Shown here one piece after another: positions 21,901 through 36,000 of a DNA stretch of 64,000 bases. Below the pieces are notes generated by a model that saw nothing but the letters and a program-made list of their open reading frames with translations, was not told the DNA's origin and made no database searches. Position 1 is the stretch's first letter. Each line of letters opens with the position of its first letter. Made by a program: the position numbers and the translations under genes. This DNA is from Oscarella lobularis (Eukaryota > Porifera > Homoscleromorpha > Homosclerophorida > Oscarellidae), in contig NC_089188.1 of assembly GCF_947507565.1 (NCBI RefSeq), positions 2,513,019 to 2,577,018 of the forward strand, given 5' to 3'.

Positions 21901-24900
21901 GTTTAGGAGTTGGGGTAGAGTGTTTTAGGCTTAGGTTTAGGGTCAGGTTTGGGGTTACGGGTTTAAAAGTGTACCCAGTTGAGTGACTGGGTCATATAAT
22001 ACACTATTCGAAAGAGCTTTTAAAGAGCTTTTGAATGGACCTATATCTTCTGTACAAATTCTTTGATTTGACAAAGATATACCCTTGGGTGAGTGTTAGG
22101 GTTAGGTTTGGGTTAGGGTTAAAAGATGTACCCACTTGGGTGACTGGGTCATATGATACACCGTTGGATAGAGCTTTCAAAGAGCTTTCGAATGGACCTA
22201 TATCTTCTGTACAAATTCTTTGATTTGAAAAAGTTAATGACAAGTGATACACCGTTGGAAAGAGAATGAAAAGAGCTATTGAATGGACCTATATCTTCTG
22301 TAGAAAATATTTGACATGAAAAAGTTCTAAGTGTTTGACTTTGGGGCAGGTGTTTAGGAGTTGGGGTAGAGTGTTTTAGGCTTAGGTTTAGGGTCAGGTT
22401 TGGGGTTACGGGTTTAAAAGTGTACCCAGTTGAGTGACTGGGTCATATAATACACTATTCGAAAGAGCTTTTAAAGAGCTTTTGAATGGACCTATATCTT
22501 CTGTACAAATTCTTTGATTTGACAAAGATATACCCTTGGGTGAGTGTTAGGGTTAGGTTTGGGTTAGGGTTAAAAGATGTACCCACTTGGGTGACTGGGT
22601 CATATGATACACCGTTGGATAGAGCTTTCAAAGAGCTTTCGAATGGACCTATATCTTCTGTACAAATTCTTTGATTTGAAAAAGTTAATGACAAGTGATA
22701 CACCGTTGGAAAGAGAATGAAAAGAGCTATTGAATGGACCTATATCTTCTGTAGAAAATATTTGACATGAAAAAGTTCTAAGTGTTTGACTTTGGGGCAG
22801 GTGTTTAGGAGTTGGGGTAGAGTGTTTTAGGCTTAGGTTTAGGGTCAGGTTTGGGGTTACGGGTTTAAAAGTGTACCCAGTTGAGTGACTGGGTCATATA
22901 ATACACTATTCGAAAGAGCTTTTAAAGAGCTTTTGAATGGACCTATATCTTCTGTACAAATTCTTTGATTTGACAAAGATATACCCTTGGGTGAGTGTTA
23001 GGGTTAGGTTTGGGTTAGGGTTAAAAGATGTACCCACTTGGGTGACTGGGTCATATGATACACCGTTGGATAGAGCTTTCAAAGAGCTTTCGAATGGACC
23101 TATATCTTCTGTACAAATTCTTTGATTTGAAAAAGTTAATGACAAGTGATACACCGTTGGAAAGAGAATGAAAAGAGCTATTGAATGGACCTATATCTTC
23201 TGTAGAAAATATTTGACATGAAAAAGTTCTAAGTGTTTGACTTTGGGGCAGGTGTTTAGGAGTTGGGGTAGAGTGTTTTAGGCTTAGGTTTAGGGTCAGG
23301 TTTGGGGTTACGGGTTTAAAAGTGTACCCAGTTGAGTGACTGGGTCATATAATACACTATTCGAAAGAGCTTTTAAAGAGCTTTTGAATGGACCTATATC
23401 TTCTGTACAAATTCTTTGATTTGACAAAGATATACCCTTGGGTGAGTGTTAGGGTTAGGTTTGGGTTAGGGTTAAAAGATGTACCCACTTGGGTGACTGG
23501 GTCATATGATACACCGTTGGATAGAGCTTTCAAAGAGCTTTCGAATGGACCTATATCTTCTGTACAAATTCTTTGATTTGAAAAAGTTAATGACAAGTGA
23601 TACACCGTTGGAAAGAGAATGAAAAGAGCTATTGAATGGACCTATATCTTCTGTAGAAAATATTTGACATGAAAAAGTTCTAAGTGTTTGACTTTGGGGC
23701 AGGTGTTTAGGAGTTGGGGTAGAGTGTTTTAGGCTTAGGTTTAGGGTCAGGTTTGGGGTTACGGGTTTAAAAGTGTACCCAGTTGAGTGACTGGGTCATA
23801 TAATACACTATTCGAAAGAGCTTTTAAAGAGCTTTTGAATGGACCTATATCTTCTGTACAAATTCTTTGATTTGACAAAGATATACCCTTGGGTGAGTGT
23901 TAGGGTTAGGTTTGGGTTAGGGTTAAAAGATGTACCCACTTGGGTGACTGGGTCATATGATACACCGTTGGATAGAGCTTTCAAAGAGCTTTCGAATGGA
24001 CCTATATCTTCTGTACAAATTCTTTGATTTGAAAAAGTTAATGACAAGTGATACACCGTTGGAAAGAGAATGAAAAGAGCTATTGAATGGACCTATATCT
24101 TCTGTAGAAAATATTTGACATGAAAAAGTTCTAAGTGTTTGACTTTGGGGCAGGTGTTTAGGAGTTGGGGTAGAGTGTTTTAGGCTTAGGTTTAGGGTCA
24201 GGTTTGGGGTTACGGGTTTAAAAGTGTACCCAGTTGAGTGACTGGGTCATATAATACACTATTCGAAAGAGCTTTTAAAGAGCTTTTGAATGGACCTATA
24301 TCTTCTGTACAAATTCTTTGATTTGACAAAGATATACCCTTGGGTGAGTGTTAGGGTTAGGTTTGGGTTAGGGTTAAAAGATGTACCCACTTGGGTGACT
24401 GGGTCATATGATACACCGTTGGATAGAGCTTTCAAAGAGCTTTCGAATGGACCTATATCTTCTGTACAAATTCTTTGATTTGAAAAAGTTAATGACAAGT
24501 GATACACCGTTGGAAAGAGAATGAAAAGAGCTATTGAATGGACCTATATCTTCTGTAGAAAATATTTGACATGAAAAAGTTCTAAGTGTTTGACTTTGGG
24601 GCAGGTGTTTAGGAGTTGGGGTAGAGTGTTTTAGGCTTAGGTTTAGGGTCAGGTTTGGGGTTACGGGTTTAAAAGTGTACCCAGTTGAGTGACTGGGTCA
24701 TATAATACACTATTCGAAAGAGCTTTTAAAGAGTTAGGGTTAGGGTTAGGGTTAGGGTTAAAAGATGTACCCACTTGGGTGACTGGGTCATATGATACAC
24801 CGTTGGATAGAGCTTTCAAAGAGCTTTCGAATGGACCTATATCTTCTGTACAAATTCTTTGATTTGAAAAAGTTAATGACAAGTGATACACCGTTGGAAA

Positions 24901-27900
24901 GAGAATGAAAAGAGCTATTGAATGGACCTATATCTTCTGTAGAAAATATTTGACATGAAAAAGTTCTAAGTGTTTGACTTTGGGGCAGGTGTTTAGGAGT
25001 TGGGGTAGAGTGTTTTAGGCTTAGGTTTAGGGTCAGGTTTGGGGTTACGGGTTTAAAAGTGTACCCAGTTGAGTGACTGGGTCATATAATACACTATTCG
25101 AAAGAGCTTTTAAAGAGCTTTTGAATGGACCTATATCTTCTGTACAAATTCTTTGATTTGACAAAGATATACCCTTGGGTGAGTGTTAGGGTTAGGTTTG
25201 GGTTAGGGTTAAAAGATGTACCCACTTGGGTGACTGGGTCATATGATACACCGTTGGATAGAGCTTTCAAAGAGCTTTCGAATGGACCTATATCTTCTGT
25301 ACAAATTCTTTGATTTGAAAAAGTTAATGACAAGTGATACACCGTTGGAAAGAGAATGAAAAGAGCTATTGAATGGACCTATATCTTCTGTAGAAAATAT
25401 TTGACATGAAAAAGTTCTAAGTGTTTGACTTTGGGGCAGGTGTTTAGGAGTTGGGGTAGAGTGTTTTAGGCTTAGGTTTAGGGTCAGGTTTGGGGTTACG
25501 GGTTTAAAAGTGTACCCAGTTGAGTGACTGGGTCATATAATACACTATTCGAAAGAGCTTTTAAAGAGCTTTTGAATGGACCTATATCTTCTGTACAAAT
25601 TCTTTGATTTGACAAAGATATACCCTTGGGTGAGTGTTAGGGTTAGGTTTGGGTTAGGGTTAAAAGATGTACCCACTTGGGTGACTGGGTCATATGATAC
25701 ACCGTTGGATAGAGCTTTCAAAGAGCTTTCGAATGGACCTATATCTTCTGTACAAATTCTTTGATTTGAAAAAGTTAATGACAAGTGATACACCGTTGGA
25801 AAGAGAATGAAAAGAGCTATTGAATGGACCTATATCTTCTGTAGAAAATATTTGACATGAAAAAGTTCTAAGTGTTTGACTTTGGGGCAGGTGTTTAGGA
25901 GTTGGGGTAGAGTGTTTTAGGCTTAGGTTTAGGGTCAGGTTTGGGGTTACGGGTTTAAAAGTGTACCCAGTTGAGTGACTGGGTCATATAATACACTATT
26001 CGAAAGAGCTTTTAAAGAGCTTTTGAATGGACCTATATCTTCTGTACAAATTCTTTGATTTGACAAAGATATACCCTTGGGTGAGTGTTAGGGTTAGGTT
26101 TGGGTTAGGGTTAAAAGATGTACCCACTTGGGTGACTGGGTCATATGATACACCGTTGGATAGAGCTTTCAAAGAGCTTTCGAATGGACCTATATCTTCT
26201 GTACAAATTCTTTGATTTGAAAAAGTTAATGACAAGTGATACACCGTTGGAAAGAGAATGAAAAGAGCTATTGAATGGACCTATATCTTCTGTAGAAAAT
26301 ATTTGACATGAAAAAGTTCTAAGTGTTTGACTTTGGGGCAGGTGTTTAGGAGTTGGGGTAGAGTGTTTTAGGCTTAGGTTTAGGGTCAGGTTTGGGGTTA
26401 CGGGTTTAAAAGTGTACCCAGTTGAGTGACTGGGTCATATAATACACTATTCGAAAGAGCTTTTAAAGAGCTTTTGAATGGACCTATATCTTCTGTACAA
26501 ATTCTTTGATTTGACAAAGATATACCCTTGGGTGAGTGTTAGGGTTAGGTTTGGGTTAGGGTTAAAAGATGTACCCACTTGGGTGACTGGGTCATATGAT
26601 ACACCGTTGGATAGAGCTTTCAAAGAGCTTTCGAATGGACCTATATCTTCTGTACAAATTCTTTGATTTGAAAAAGTTAATGACAAGTGATACACCGTTG
26701 GAAAGAGAATGAAAAGAGCTATTGAATGGACCTATATCTTCTGTAGAAAATATTTGACATGAAAAAGTTCTAAGTGTTTGACTTTGGGGCAGGTGTTTAG
26801 GAGTTGGGGTAGAGTGTTTTAGGCTTAGGTTTAGGGTCAGGTTTGGGGTTACGGGTTTAAAAGTGTACCCAGTTGAGTGACTGGGTCATATAATACACTA
26901 TTCGAAAGAGCTTTTAAAGAGCTTTTGAATGGACCTATATCTTCTGTACAAATTCTTTGATTTGACAAAGATATACCCTTGGGTGAGTGTTAGGGTTAGG
27001 TTTGGGTTAGGGTTAAAAGATGTACCCACTTGGGTGACTGGGTCATATGATACACCGTTGGATAGAGCTTTCAAAGAGCTTTCGAATGGACCTATATCTT
27101 CTGTACAAATTCTTTGATTTGAAAAAGTTAATGACAAGTGATACACCGTTGGAAAGAGAATGAAAAGAGCTATTGAATGGACCTATATCTTCTGTAGAAA
27201 ATATTTGACATGAAAAAGTTCTAAGTGTTTGACTTTGGGGCAGGTGTTTAGGAGTTGGGGTAGAGTGTTTTAGGCTTAGGTTTAGGGTCAGGTTTGGGGT
27301 TACGGGTTTAAAAGTGTACCCAGTTGAGTGACTGGGTCATATAATACACTATTCGAAAGAGCTTTTAAAGAGTTAGGGTTAGGGTTAGGGTTAGGGTTAA
27401 AAGATGTACCCACTTGGGTGACTGGGTCATATGATACACCGTTGGATAGAGCTTTCAAAGAGCTTTCGAATGGACCTATATCTTCTGTACAAATTCTTTG
27501 ATTTGAAAAAGTTAATGACAAGTGATACACCGTTGGAAAGAGAATGAAAAGAGCTATTGAATGGACCTATATCTTCTGTAGAAAATATTTGACATGAAAA
27601 AGTTCTAAGTGTTTGACTTTGGGGCAGGTGTTTAGGAGTTGGGGTAGAGTGTTTTAGGCTTAGGTTTAGGGTCAGGTTTGGGGTTACGGGTTTAAAAGTG
27701 TACCCAGTTGAGTGACTGGGTCATATAATACACTATTCGAAAGAGCTTTTAAAGAGCTTTTGAATGGACCTATATCTTCTGTACAAATTCTTTGATTTGA
27801 CAAAGATATACCCTTGGGTGAGTGTTAGGGTTAGGTTTGGGTTAGGGTTAAAAGATGTACCCACTTGGGTGACTGGGTCATATGATACACCGTTGGATAG

Positions 27901-30900
27901 AGCTTTCAAAGAGCTTTCGAATGGACCTATATCTTCTGTACAAATTCTTTGATTTGAAAAAGTTAATGACAAGTGATACACCGTTGGAAAGAGAATGAAA
28001 AGAGCTATTGAATGGACCTATATCTTCTGTAGAAAATATTTGACATGAAAAAGTTCTAAGTGTTTGACTTTGGGGCAGGTGTTTAGGAGTTGGGGTAGAG
28101 TGTTTTAGGCTTAGGTTTAGGGTCAGGTTTGGGGTTACGGGTTTAAAAGTGTACCCAGTTGAGTGACTGGGTCATATAATACACTATTCGAAAGAGCTTT
28201 TAAAGAGCTTTTGAATGGACCTATATCTTCTGTACAAATTCTTTGATTTGACAAAGATATACCCTTGGGTGAGTGTTAGGGTTAGGTTTGGGTTAGGGTT
28301 AAAAGATGTACCCACTTGGGTGACTGGGTCATATGATACACCGTTGGATAGAGCTTTCAAAGAGCTTTCGAATGGACCTATATCTTCTGTACAAATTCTT
28401 TGATTTGAAAAAGTTAATGACAAGTGATACACCGTTGGAAAGAGAATGAAAAGAGCTATTGAATGGACCTATATCTTCTGTAGAAAATATTTGACATGAA
28501 AAAGTTCTAAGTGTTTGACTTTGGGGCAGGTGTTTAGGAGTTGGGGTAGAGTGTTTTAGGCTTAGGTTTAGGGTCAGGTTTGGGGTTACGGGTTTAAAAG
28601 TGTACCCAGTTGAGTGACTGGGTCATATAATACACTATTCGAAAGAGCTTTTAAAGAGCTTTTGAATGGACCTATATCTTCTGTACAAATTCTTTGATTT
28701 GACAAAGATATACCCTTGGGTGAGTGTTAGGGTTAGGTTTGGGTTAGGGTTAAAAGATGTACCCACTTGGGTGACTGGGTCATATGATACACCGTTGGAT
28801 AGAGCTTTCAAAGAGCTTTCGAATGGACCTATATCTTCTGTACAAATTCTTTGATTTGAAAAAGTTAATGACAAGTGATACACCGTTGGAAAGAGAATGA
28901 AAAGAGCTATTGAATGGACCTATATCTTCTGTAGAAAATATTTGACATGAAAAAGTTCTAAGTGTTTGACTTTGGGGCAGGTGTTTAGGAGTTGGGGTAG
29001 AGTGTTTTAGGCTTAGGTTTAGGGTCAGGTTTGGGGTTACGGGTTTAAAAGTGTACCCAGTTGAGTGACTGGGTCATATAATACACTATTCGAAAGAGCT
29101 TTTAAAGAGCTTTTGAATGGACCTATATCTTCTGTACAAATTCTTTGATTTGACAAAGATATACCCTTGGGTGAGTGTTAGGGTTAGGTTTGGGTTACGG
29201 TTAAAAGATGTACCCACTTGGGTTAGGGTTAGGGTTAGGGTTAGGGTTAAAAGATGTACCCACTTGGGTGACTGGGTCATATGATACACCGTTAGATAGA
29301 GCTTTCAAAGAGCTTTCGAATGGACCTATATCTTCTGTACAAATTCTTTGATTTGAAAAAGTTAATGACAAGTGATACACCGTTGGAAAGAGAATGAAAA
29401 GAGCTATTGAATAGACCTATATCTTCTGTAGAAAATATTTGACATGAAAAAGTTCTAAGTGTTTGACTTTGGGGCAGGTGTTTAGGAGTTGGGGTAGAGT
29501 GTTTTAGGCTTAGGTTTAGGGTCAGGTTTGGGGTTACGGGTTTAAAAGTGTACCCAGTTGAGTGACTGGGTCATATAATACACTATTCGAAAGAGCTTTT
29601 AAAGAGCTTTTGAATGGACCTATATCTTCTGTACAAATTCTTTGATTTGACAAAGATATACCCTTGGGTGAGTGTTAGGGTTAGGTTTGGGTTACGGTTA
29701 AAAGATGTACCCACTTGGGTGACTGGGTCATATGATACACCGTTAGATAGAGCTTTCAAAGAGCTTTCGAATGGACCTATATCTTCTGTACAAATTCTTT
29801 GATTTGAAAAAGTTAATGACAAGTGATACACCGTTGGAAAGAGAATGAAAAGAGCTATTGAATAGACCTATATCTTCTGTAGAAAATATTTGACATGAAA
29901 AAGTTCTAAGTGTTTGACTTTGGGGCAGGTGTTTAGGAGTTGGGGTAGAGTGTTTTAGGCTTAGGTTTAGGGTCAGGTTTGGGGTTACGGGTTTAAAAGT
30001 GTACCCAGTTGAGTGACTGGGTCATATAATACACTATTCGAAAGAGCTTTTAAAGAGCTTTTGAATGGACCTATATCTTCTGTACAAATTCTTTGATTTG
30101 ACAAAGATATACCCTTGGGTGAGTGTTAGGGTTAGGTTTGGGTTACGGTTAAAAGATGTACCCACTTGGGTGACTGGGTCATATGATACACCGTTAGATA
30201 GAGCTTTCAAAGAGCTTTCGAATGGACCTATATCTTCTCTACAAATTCTTTGATTTGAAAAAGTTAATGACAAGTGATACACCGTTGGAAAGAGAATGAA
30301 AAGAGCTATTGAATAGACCTATATCTTCTGTAGAAAATATTTGACATGAAAAAGTTCTAAGTGTTTGACTTTGGGGCAGGTGTTTAGGAGTTGGGGTAGA
30401 GTGTTTTAGGCTTAGGTTTAGGGTCAGGTTTGGGGTTACGGGTTTAAAAGTGTACCCAGTTGAGTGACTGGGTCATATAATACACTATTCGAAAGAGCTT
30501 TTAAAGAGCTTTTGAATGGACCTATATCTTCTGTACAAATTCTTTGATTTGACAAAGATATACCCTTGGGTGAGTGTTAGGGTTAGGTTTGGGTTACGGT
30601 TAAAAGATGTACCCACTTGGGTGACTGGGTCATATGATACACCGTTAGATAGAGCTTTCAAAGAGCTTTCGAATGGACCTATATCTTCTGTACAAATTCT
30701 TTGATTTGAAAAAGTTAATGACAAGTGATACACCGTTGGAAAGAGAATGAAAAGAGCTATTGAATAGACCTATATCTTCTGTAGAAAATATTTGACATGA
30801 AAAAGTTCTAAGTGTTTGACTTTGGGGCAGGTGTTTAGGAGTTGGGGTAGAGTGTTTTAGGCTTAGGTTTAGGGTCAGGTTTGGGGTTACGGGTTTAAAA

Positions 30901-32608
30901 GTGTACCCAGTTGAGTGACTGGGTCATATAATACACTATTCGAAAGAGCTTTTAAAGAGCTTTTGAATGGATCTATATCTTCTGTACAAATTCTTTGATT
31001 TGACAAAGATATACCCTTGGGTGAGTGTTAGGGTTAGGTTTGGGTTACGGTTAAAAGATGTACCCACTTGGGTGACTGGGTCATATGATACACCGTTAGA
31101 TAGAGCTTTCAAAGAGCTTTCGAATGGACCTATATCTTCTGTACAAATTCTTTGATTTGAAAAAGTTAATGACAAGTGATACACCGTTGGAAAGAGAATG
31201 AAAAGAGCTATTGAATAGACCTATATCTTCTGTAGAAAATATTTGACATGAAAAAGTTCTAAGTGTTTGACTTTGGGGCAGGTGTTTAGGAGTTGGGGTA
31301 GAGTGTTTTAGGCTTAGGTTTAGGGTCAGGTTTGGGGTTACGGGTTTAAAAGTGTACCCAGTTGAGTGACTGGGTCATATAATACACTATTCGAAAGAGC
31401 TTTTAAAGAGCTTTTGAATGGACCTATATCTTCTGTACAAATTCTTTGATTTGACAAAGATATACCCTTGGGTGAGTGTTAGGGTTAGGTTTGGGTTACG
31501 GTTAAAAGATGTACCCACTTGGGTGACTGGGTCATATGATACACCGTTAGATAGAGCTTTCAAAGAGCTTTCGAATGGACCTATATCTTCTGTACAAATT
31601 CTTTGATTTGAAAAAGTTAATGACAAGTGATACACCGTTGGAAAGAGAATGAAAAGAGCTATTGAATAGACCTATATCTTCTGTAGAAAATATTTGACAT
31701 GAAAAAGTTCTAAGTGTTTGACTTTGGGGCAGGTGTTTAGGAGTTGGGGTAGAGTGTTTTAGGCTTAGGTTTAGGGTCAGGTTTGGGGTTACGGGTTTAA
31801 AAGTGTACCCAGTTGAGTGACTGGGTCATATAATACACTATTCGAAAGAGCTTTTAAAGAGCTTTTGAATGGACCTATATCTTCTGTACAAATTCTTTGA
31901 TTTGACAAAGATATACCCTTGGGTGAGTGTTAGGGTTAGGTTTGGGTTACGGTTAAAAGATGTACCCACTTGGGTGACTGGGTCATATGATACACCGTTA
32001 GATAGAGCTTTCAAAGAGCTTTCGAATGGACCTATATCTTCTGTACAAATTCTTTGATTTGAAAAAGTTAATGACAAGTGATACACCGTTGGAAAGAGAA
32101 TGAAAAGAGCTATTGAATAGACCTATATCTTCTGTAGAAAATATTTGACATGAAAAAGTTCTAAGTGTTTGACTTTGGGGCAGGTGTTTAGGAGTTGGGG
32201 TAGAGTGTTTTAGGCTTAGGTTTAGGGTCAGGTTTGGGGTTACGGGTTTAAAAGTGTACCCAGTTGAGTGACTGGGTCATATAATACACTATTCGAAAGA
32301 GCTTTTAAAGAGCTTTTGAATGGACCTATATCTTCTGTACAAATTCTTTGATTTGACAAAGATATACCCTTGGGTGAGTGTTAGGGTTAGGTTTGGGTTA
32401 CGGTTAAAAGATGTACCCACTTGGGTGACTGGGTCATATGATACACCGTTAGATAGAGCTTTCAAAGAGCTTTCGAATGGACCTATATCTTCTGTACAAA
32501 TTCTTTGATTTGAAAAAGTTAATGACAAGTGATACACCGTTGGAAAGAGAATGAAAAGAGCTATTGAATAGACCTATATCTTCTGTAGAAAATATTTGAC
32601 ATGAAAAA
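18961..32608. repeat. 451-bp tandem satellite array with telomere-like motifs
   Basis: 28 full units of exactly 451 bp, two 384-bp units (from 24374 and 27013), one 46-bp stub (29201-29246) and one partial last unit (from 32404). Each unit has three diverged subrepeats of about 125 bp sharing an aatggacctatatcttctgt core, plus a spacer with tttagggtcaggtttggggt and a telomere-like gttagggttaggtttggg segment. Units up to about 29.2 kb are virtually identical. From about 29.2 kb a second subfamily appears with three shared changes (gggttaCggtt, ccgttAgatag, gaatAgacc). Short frames inside each unit repeat with the DNA and are not genes. A subtelomeric satellite is the best reading. Confidence 0.97.
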
Positions 32609-32832
32609 GGGTTAGGGTTAGGGTTAGGGTTAGGGTTAGGGTTAGGGTTAGGGTTAGGGTTAGGGTTAGGGTTAGGGTTAGGGTTAGGGTTAGGGTTAGG
32701 GTTAGGGTTAGGGTTAGGGTTAGGGTTAGGGTTAGGGTTAGGGTTAGGGTTAGGGTTAGGGTTAGGGTTAGGGTTAGGGTTAGGGTTAGGGTTAGGGTTA
32801 GGGTTAGGGTTAGGGTTAGGGTTAGGGTTAGG
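32609..32832 (+). repeat. Telomeric (GGGTTA)n array
   Basis: 224 bp, about 37 perfect hexamers of the animal telomere repeat, with the G-rich strand reading 5' to 3' towards the gap. It joins the satellite abruptly after gaaaaa in unit 32. It looks like a true chromosome end or a long interstitial tract next to it. Confidence 0.95.
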
Positions 32833-33032
32833 NNNNNNNNNNNNNNNNNNNNNNNNNNNNNNNNNNNNNNNNNNNNNNNNNNNNNNNNNNNNNNNNNNNN
32901 NNNNNNNNNNNNNNNNNNNNNNNNNNNNNNNNNNNNNNNNNNNNNNNNNNNNNNNNNNNNNNNNNNNNNNNNNNNNNNNNNNNNNNNNNNNNNNNNNNNN
33001 NNNNNNNNNNNNNNNNNNNNNNNNNNNNNNNN
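32833..33032. other. 200-bp assembly gap (N)
   Basis: Exactly 200 N, a conventional scaffolding gap of unknown true size. Confidence 1.
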
Positions 33033-36000
33033 CCATGAGTGTGTCGTTGTTGCGAATATCTCGAAGGGATCTGTCTAATGCCTCAAGAGCTTTTTTGTTC
33101 GCCATGGTGCACTCGTCCCAAACAACGACTTTGGCGAGAGAGAGAAGTCGCGCTCGCGCAGTGTTTTTCTGAACGGTGCAAGTGGGACGCTCGTAACGAC
33201 TGATGTCCAGAGGTAGCTTAAAAACAGAATGGGCCGTCTTGCCGCCGGTGAGGAGAGTTGCTGCGATTCCCGAAGAAGCGACTGCGAGAGCAATGTCGCC
33301 TTGCGATCGTATTTTGTCAAGGAAAAGATTGAGCAAGTAGGTTTTTCCCGTTCCTCCTGGCGCATCGAGGAAAATGATAGAATCGTCGGGACCTCGTGCG
33401 ACGTAAGCAAGTAATTCCTCGTAAATGTGTCTTTGTTCTTCGGTGAGGGAGCGTTCATTCGTTGTGAGTCGTTCCTGCAATTCAGCGTTGTTATAAGAGT
33501 ATTCAGCAGCAATTTCCCTAGGAAGGCTGTCGTCCTCTTGTTCAGAAGAACGATCAGGACTGGGCAAATGGTAATCGCTGAGAGGTTTTCCTCCAGGAAA
33601 CGAAAGGAGCTTGTTCTCGATGCAAAGTAGAGCTCGGTTGAAAATTGCGTCAGTGTACGGTAGCGTGTCGTCGTTTGCGCGTCTGCGAAGTGTTCGGAGG
33701 AAATCTTGGGCCATCGCTTCTTTGTGTTGTTCCCATAGACGAAGAGGATCGGAAATTTCACACATGTGAAGCATGATGGCAAACATGTCGCGAATTTTGT
33801 AAGGACGATCGGTGACGGTTGCTTCTGTGAGTGCGAGGTGCCAATGCTGATCGTCGGCCAAAAGTCCGCGTTCCCGGCACGCTTCGGCGTACGTATCATA
33901 AACGGTGCCATCTACTGTTCGTAAGTCTGCAAAAGACGTCGGTCCTCGAACGTGAAGCAAAAGAAGTCGCAAAAGATAGCATTCGGTGTTTCTGGGATGA
34001 ACGGTGTAAATGCGTCCTAAGGTTGTTGACTTTCTAATGCCGTCAGTTTCGGGCACGATGTGACCCTGCTTTCTTCTCTGCCACTTTTTGTTGACCCATC
34101 TGTAGTATCGCGGAACGTCGATGTATAGCAAAGTTTTGGCGAAATCGTCATTAGAGCAGAGCTCGAAGAAACCCGTCAATGTCGTAGCAGGAGGTTCTGC
34201 TGCACGGTCCGGGGCGTTCTCAACGTTGAACAGCGTTCTCTGTCCGTTTTCCAGATGGACTTGAAGTTGTTCGACTGCTGGAAAGTGGTCGTGAATGGGA
34301 AATTGCAACATGCGCCAAACGCCTTCGTTTGTACTAATGTATCTCGCTATTTGGTACCGCGTGATTTCGTCGTTCCTGTGCTGATTTGCTAAGCTAACAA
34401 CAGCTTTGTCTTTGCCCTTGTTCAAGTAGGCCATGAGGTACTTCAGCGCGCAAATGGACCTGCAGTATTCGACGTTCACGTGGCAGTCGAAAGTGCGAGA
34501 TAGAAATGGACTGTACGGAACGACCCACCTGTTGTCAACGTGAAATCGGCCTATGGTCGTTTCTATTCCGCCGTCTTCTGGAGATCGACGTCGGTATAGG
34601 GGATAACCGTTGAGAGATGTGATGGTCTCGCGCAAAAACTCTCTAGGATAGTGTTTGGTGCATTGGCCGTCTTTCATGCAAGGAGATCTGCGATTGAGTT
34701 GGCCGCAAGGTCCGTGGATCATGTGCTTGGTTATTGTTGCGAAAAGTTCTGGGTCTTCGTTGGGGTCGGGAAGTTCGGCGCTTATGATGCTGTCTATTTG
34801 ATCGGGACGAATTTTTTCTACCATCCACGAGAGACAGTGTACGTGAGGTAGGCCGCGCTTCTGCCACTCGATCGTGTACACGTGGCAGCGTTTGATGCCG
34901 TAAATGTTTTGCGTGTCCACGAGGTACATGAACCTTTCAACTTTCAAGCGGAAAACTCTTGCTATGAGATCGTGTCGATCATTTGGTGTTTGTCCCGGAA
35001 GAAGTTCTCTCGTAATTTCCGGCCAATTGGCATTGCAGGTCATAGTGATGAATAAATCAGGAGCTCCGTGATGCTTGACGTACGTCATAGCGTCTTGACA
35101 CTTTTCGTGCATGTATCGGGGTCCTCCGGTAAACGACGACGGTAGAACGACCAATTGGCCAACGTCGCGCACGTCGCCGTCAGTTTCGACTGCATCTCTT
35201 AGTGCCGTGTAGGAGGCCGCACGAAGTTGTTCTTGCTTTGTACGAAGGAGGTTCAGTCTGTCAGTTTCGATTTTGGCAAAAACGTCGACAATAAATTGGT
35301 GAGACAATTCGCCTGCACGCAGAAGAATGTTAAAGTCGCCGTCGCGCTGCATGATTCGAAATGCGTAAAATTGCAGCATAGACATTTTTTTCTCGGTAAT
35401 TTGATTCGTTTTCGGATCCTTCTGTCTGCACAATATTGTGTAACCATCTTCTCCTCTTGGAAAAAGAAGCGGATACTGTAACGAATCGTAAGATCTGTGA
35501 ATTTCGGTAATGCGTTTAATTCGACTATCTCTATTGGAGAGGACGATGTCACGATATCCTTCTTGACCTTCGGGTAAGAGGGCGGCGACGTCGTTGCCAG
35601 ATGGCGCATTGAACGTTCTTTGGTGTTGGCCTCGGGGAACTCTGTCTGCACGTATAACGACACGATAGTCGGGCATGTCTGGTGTTCGCTGTTCGAGGGC
35701 GGTTTTGAAAATGCGCACGTGCTCGTTGTGCTCGTGAAGCATGTCTTGTAGGCAAAGGGTGGTGTGTCTATTTAACTGCGATTCTCGGTCTATTTGCCAA
35801 GATAATCTGGCGTCGGCCTGTTGTCCGCGATCGTCTATGAAGTATACTTGAACGAATTCGGGTCGCTGTTCAGCTGCAGGAGTCAGAGGTCCGATATTGT
35901 GATAAATTTGCCCTTGAACTTTAAAGGTGGGCATATATCCGGGCTCGACTAAAGTGTGCGCTTGAAATGACGTCATAACAAAGCAGGAATTGTATGTGCG

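Noticed and set aside
19298-32537. Repeated 82- and 62-residue frames in every satellite unit
   Set aside because: They copy the 451-bp period exactly, sit on both strands and have no gene-like context.
18961-32608. CRISPR-like array
   Set aside because: Units are long, contiguous and without unique spacers, and the genome is eukaryotic.
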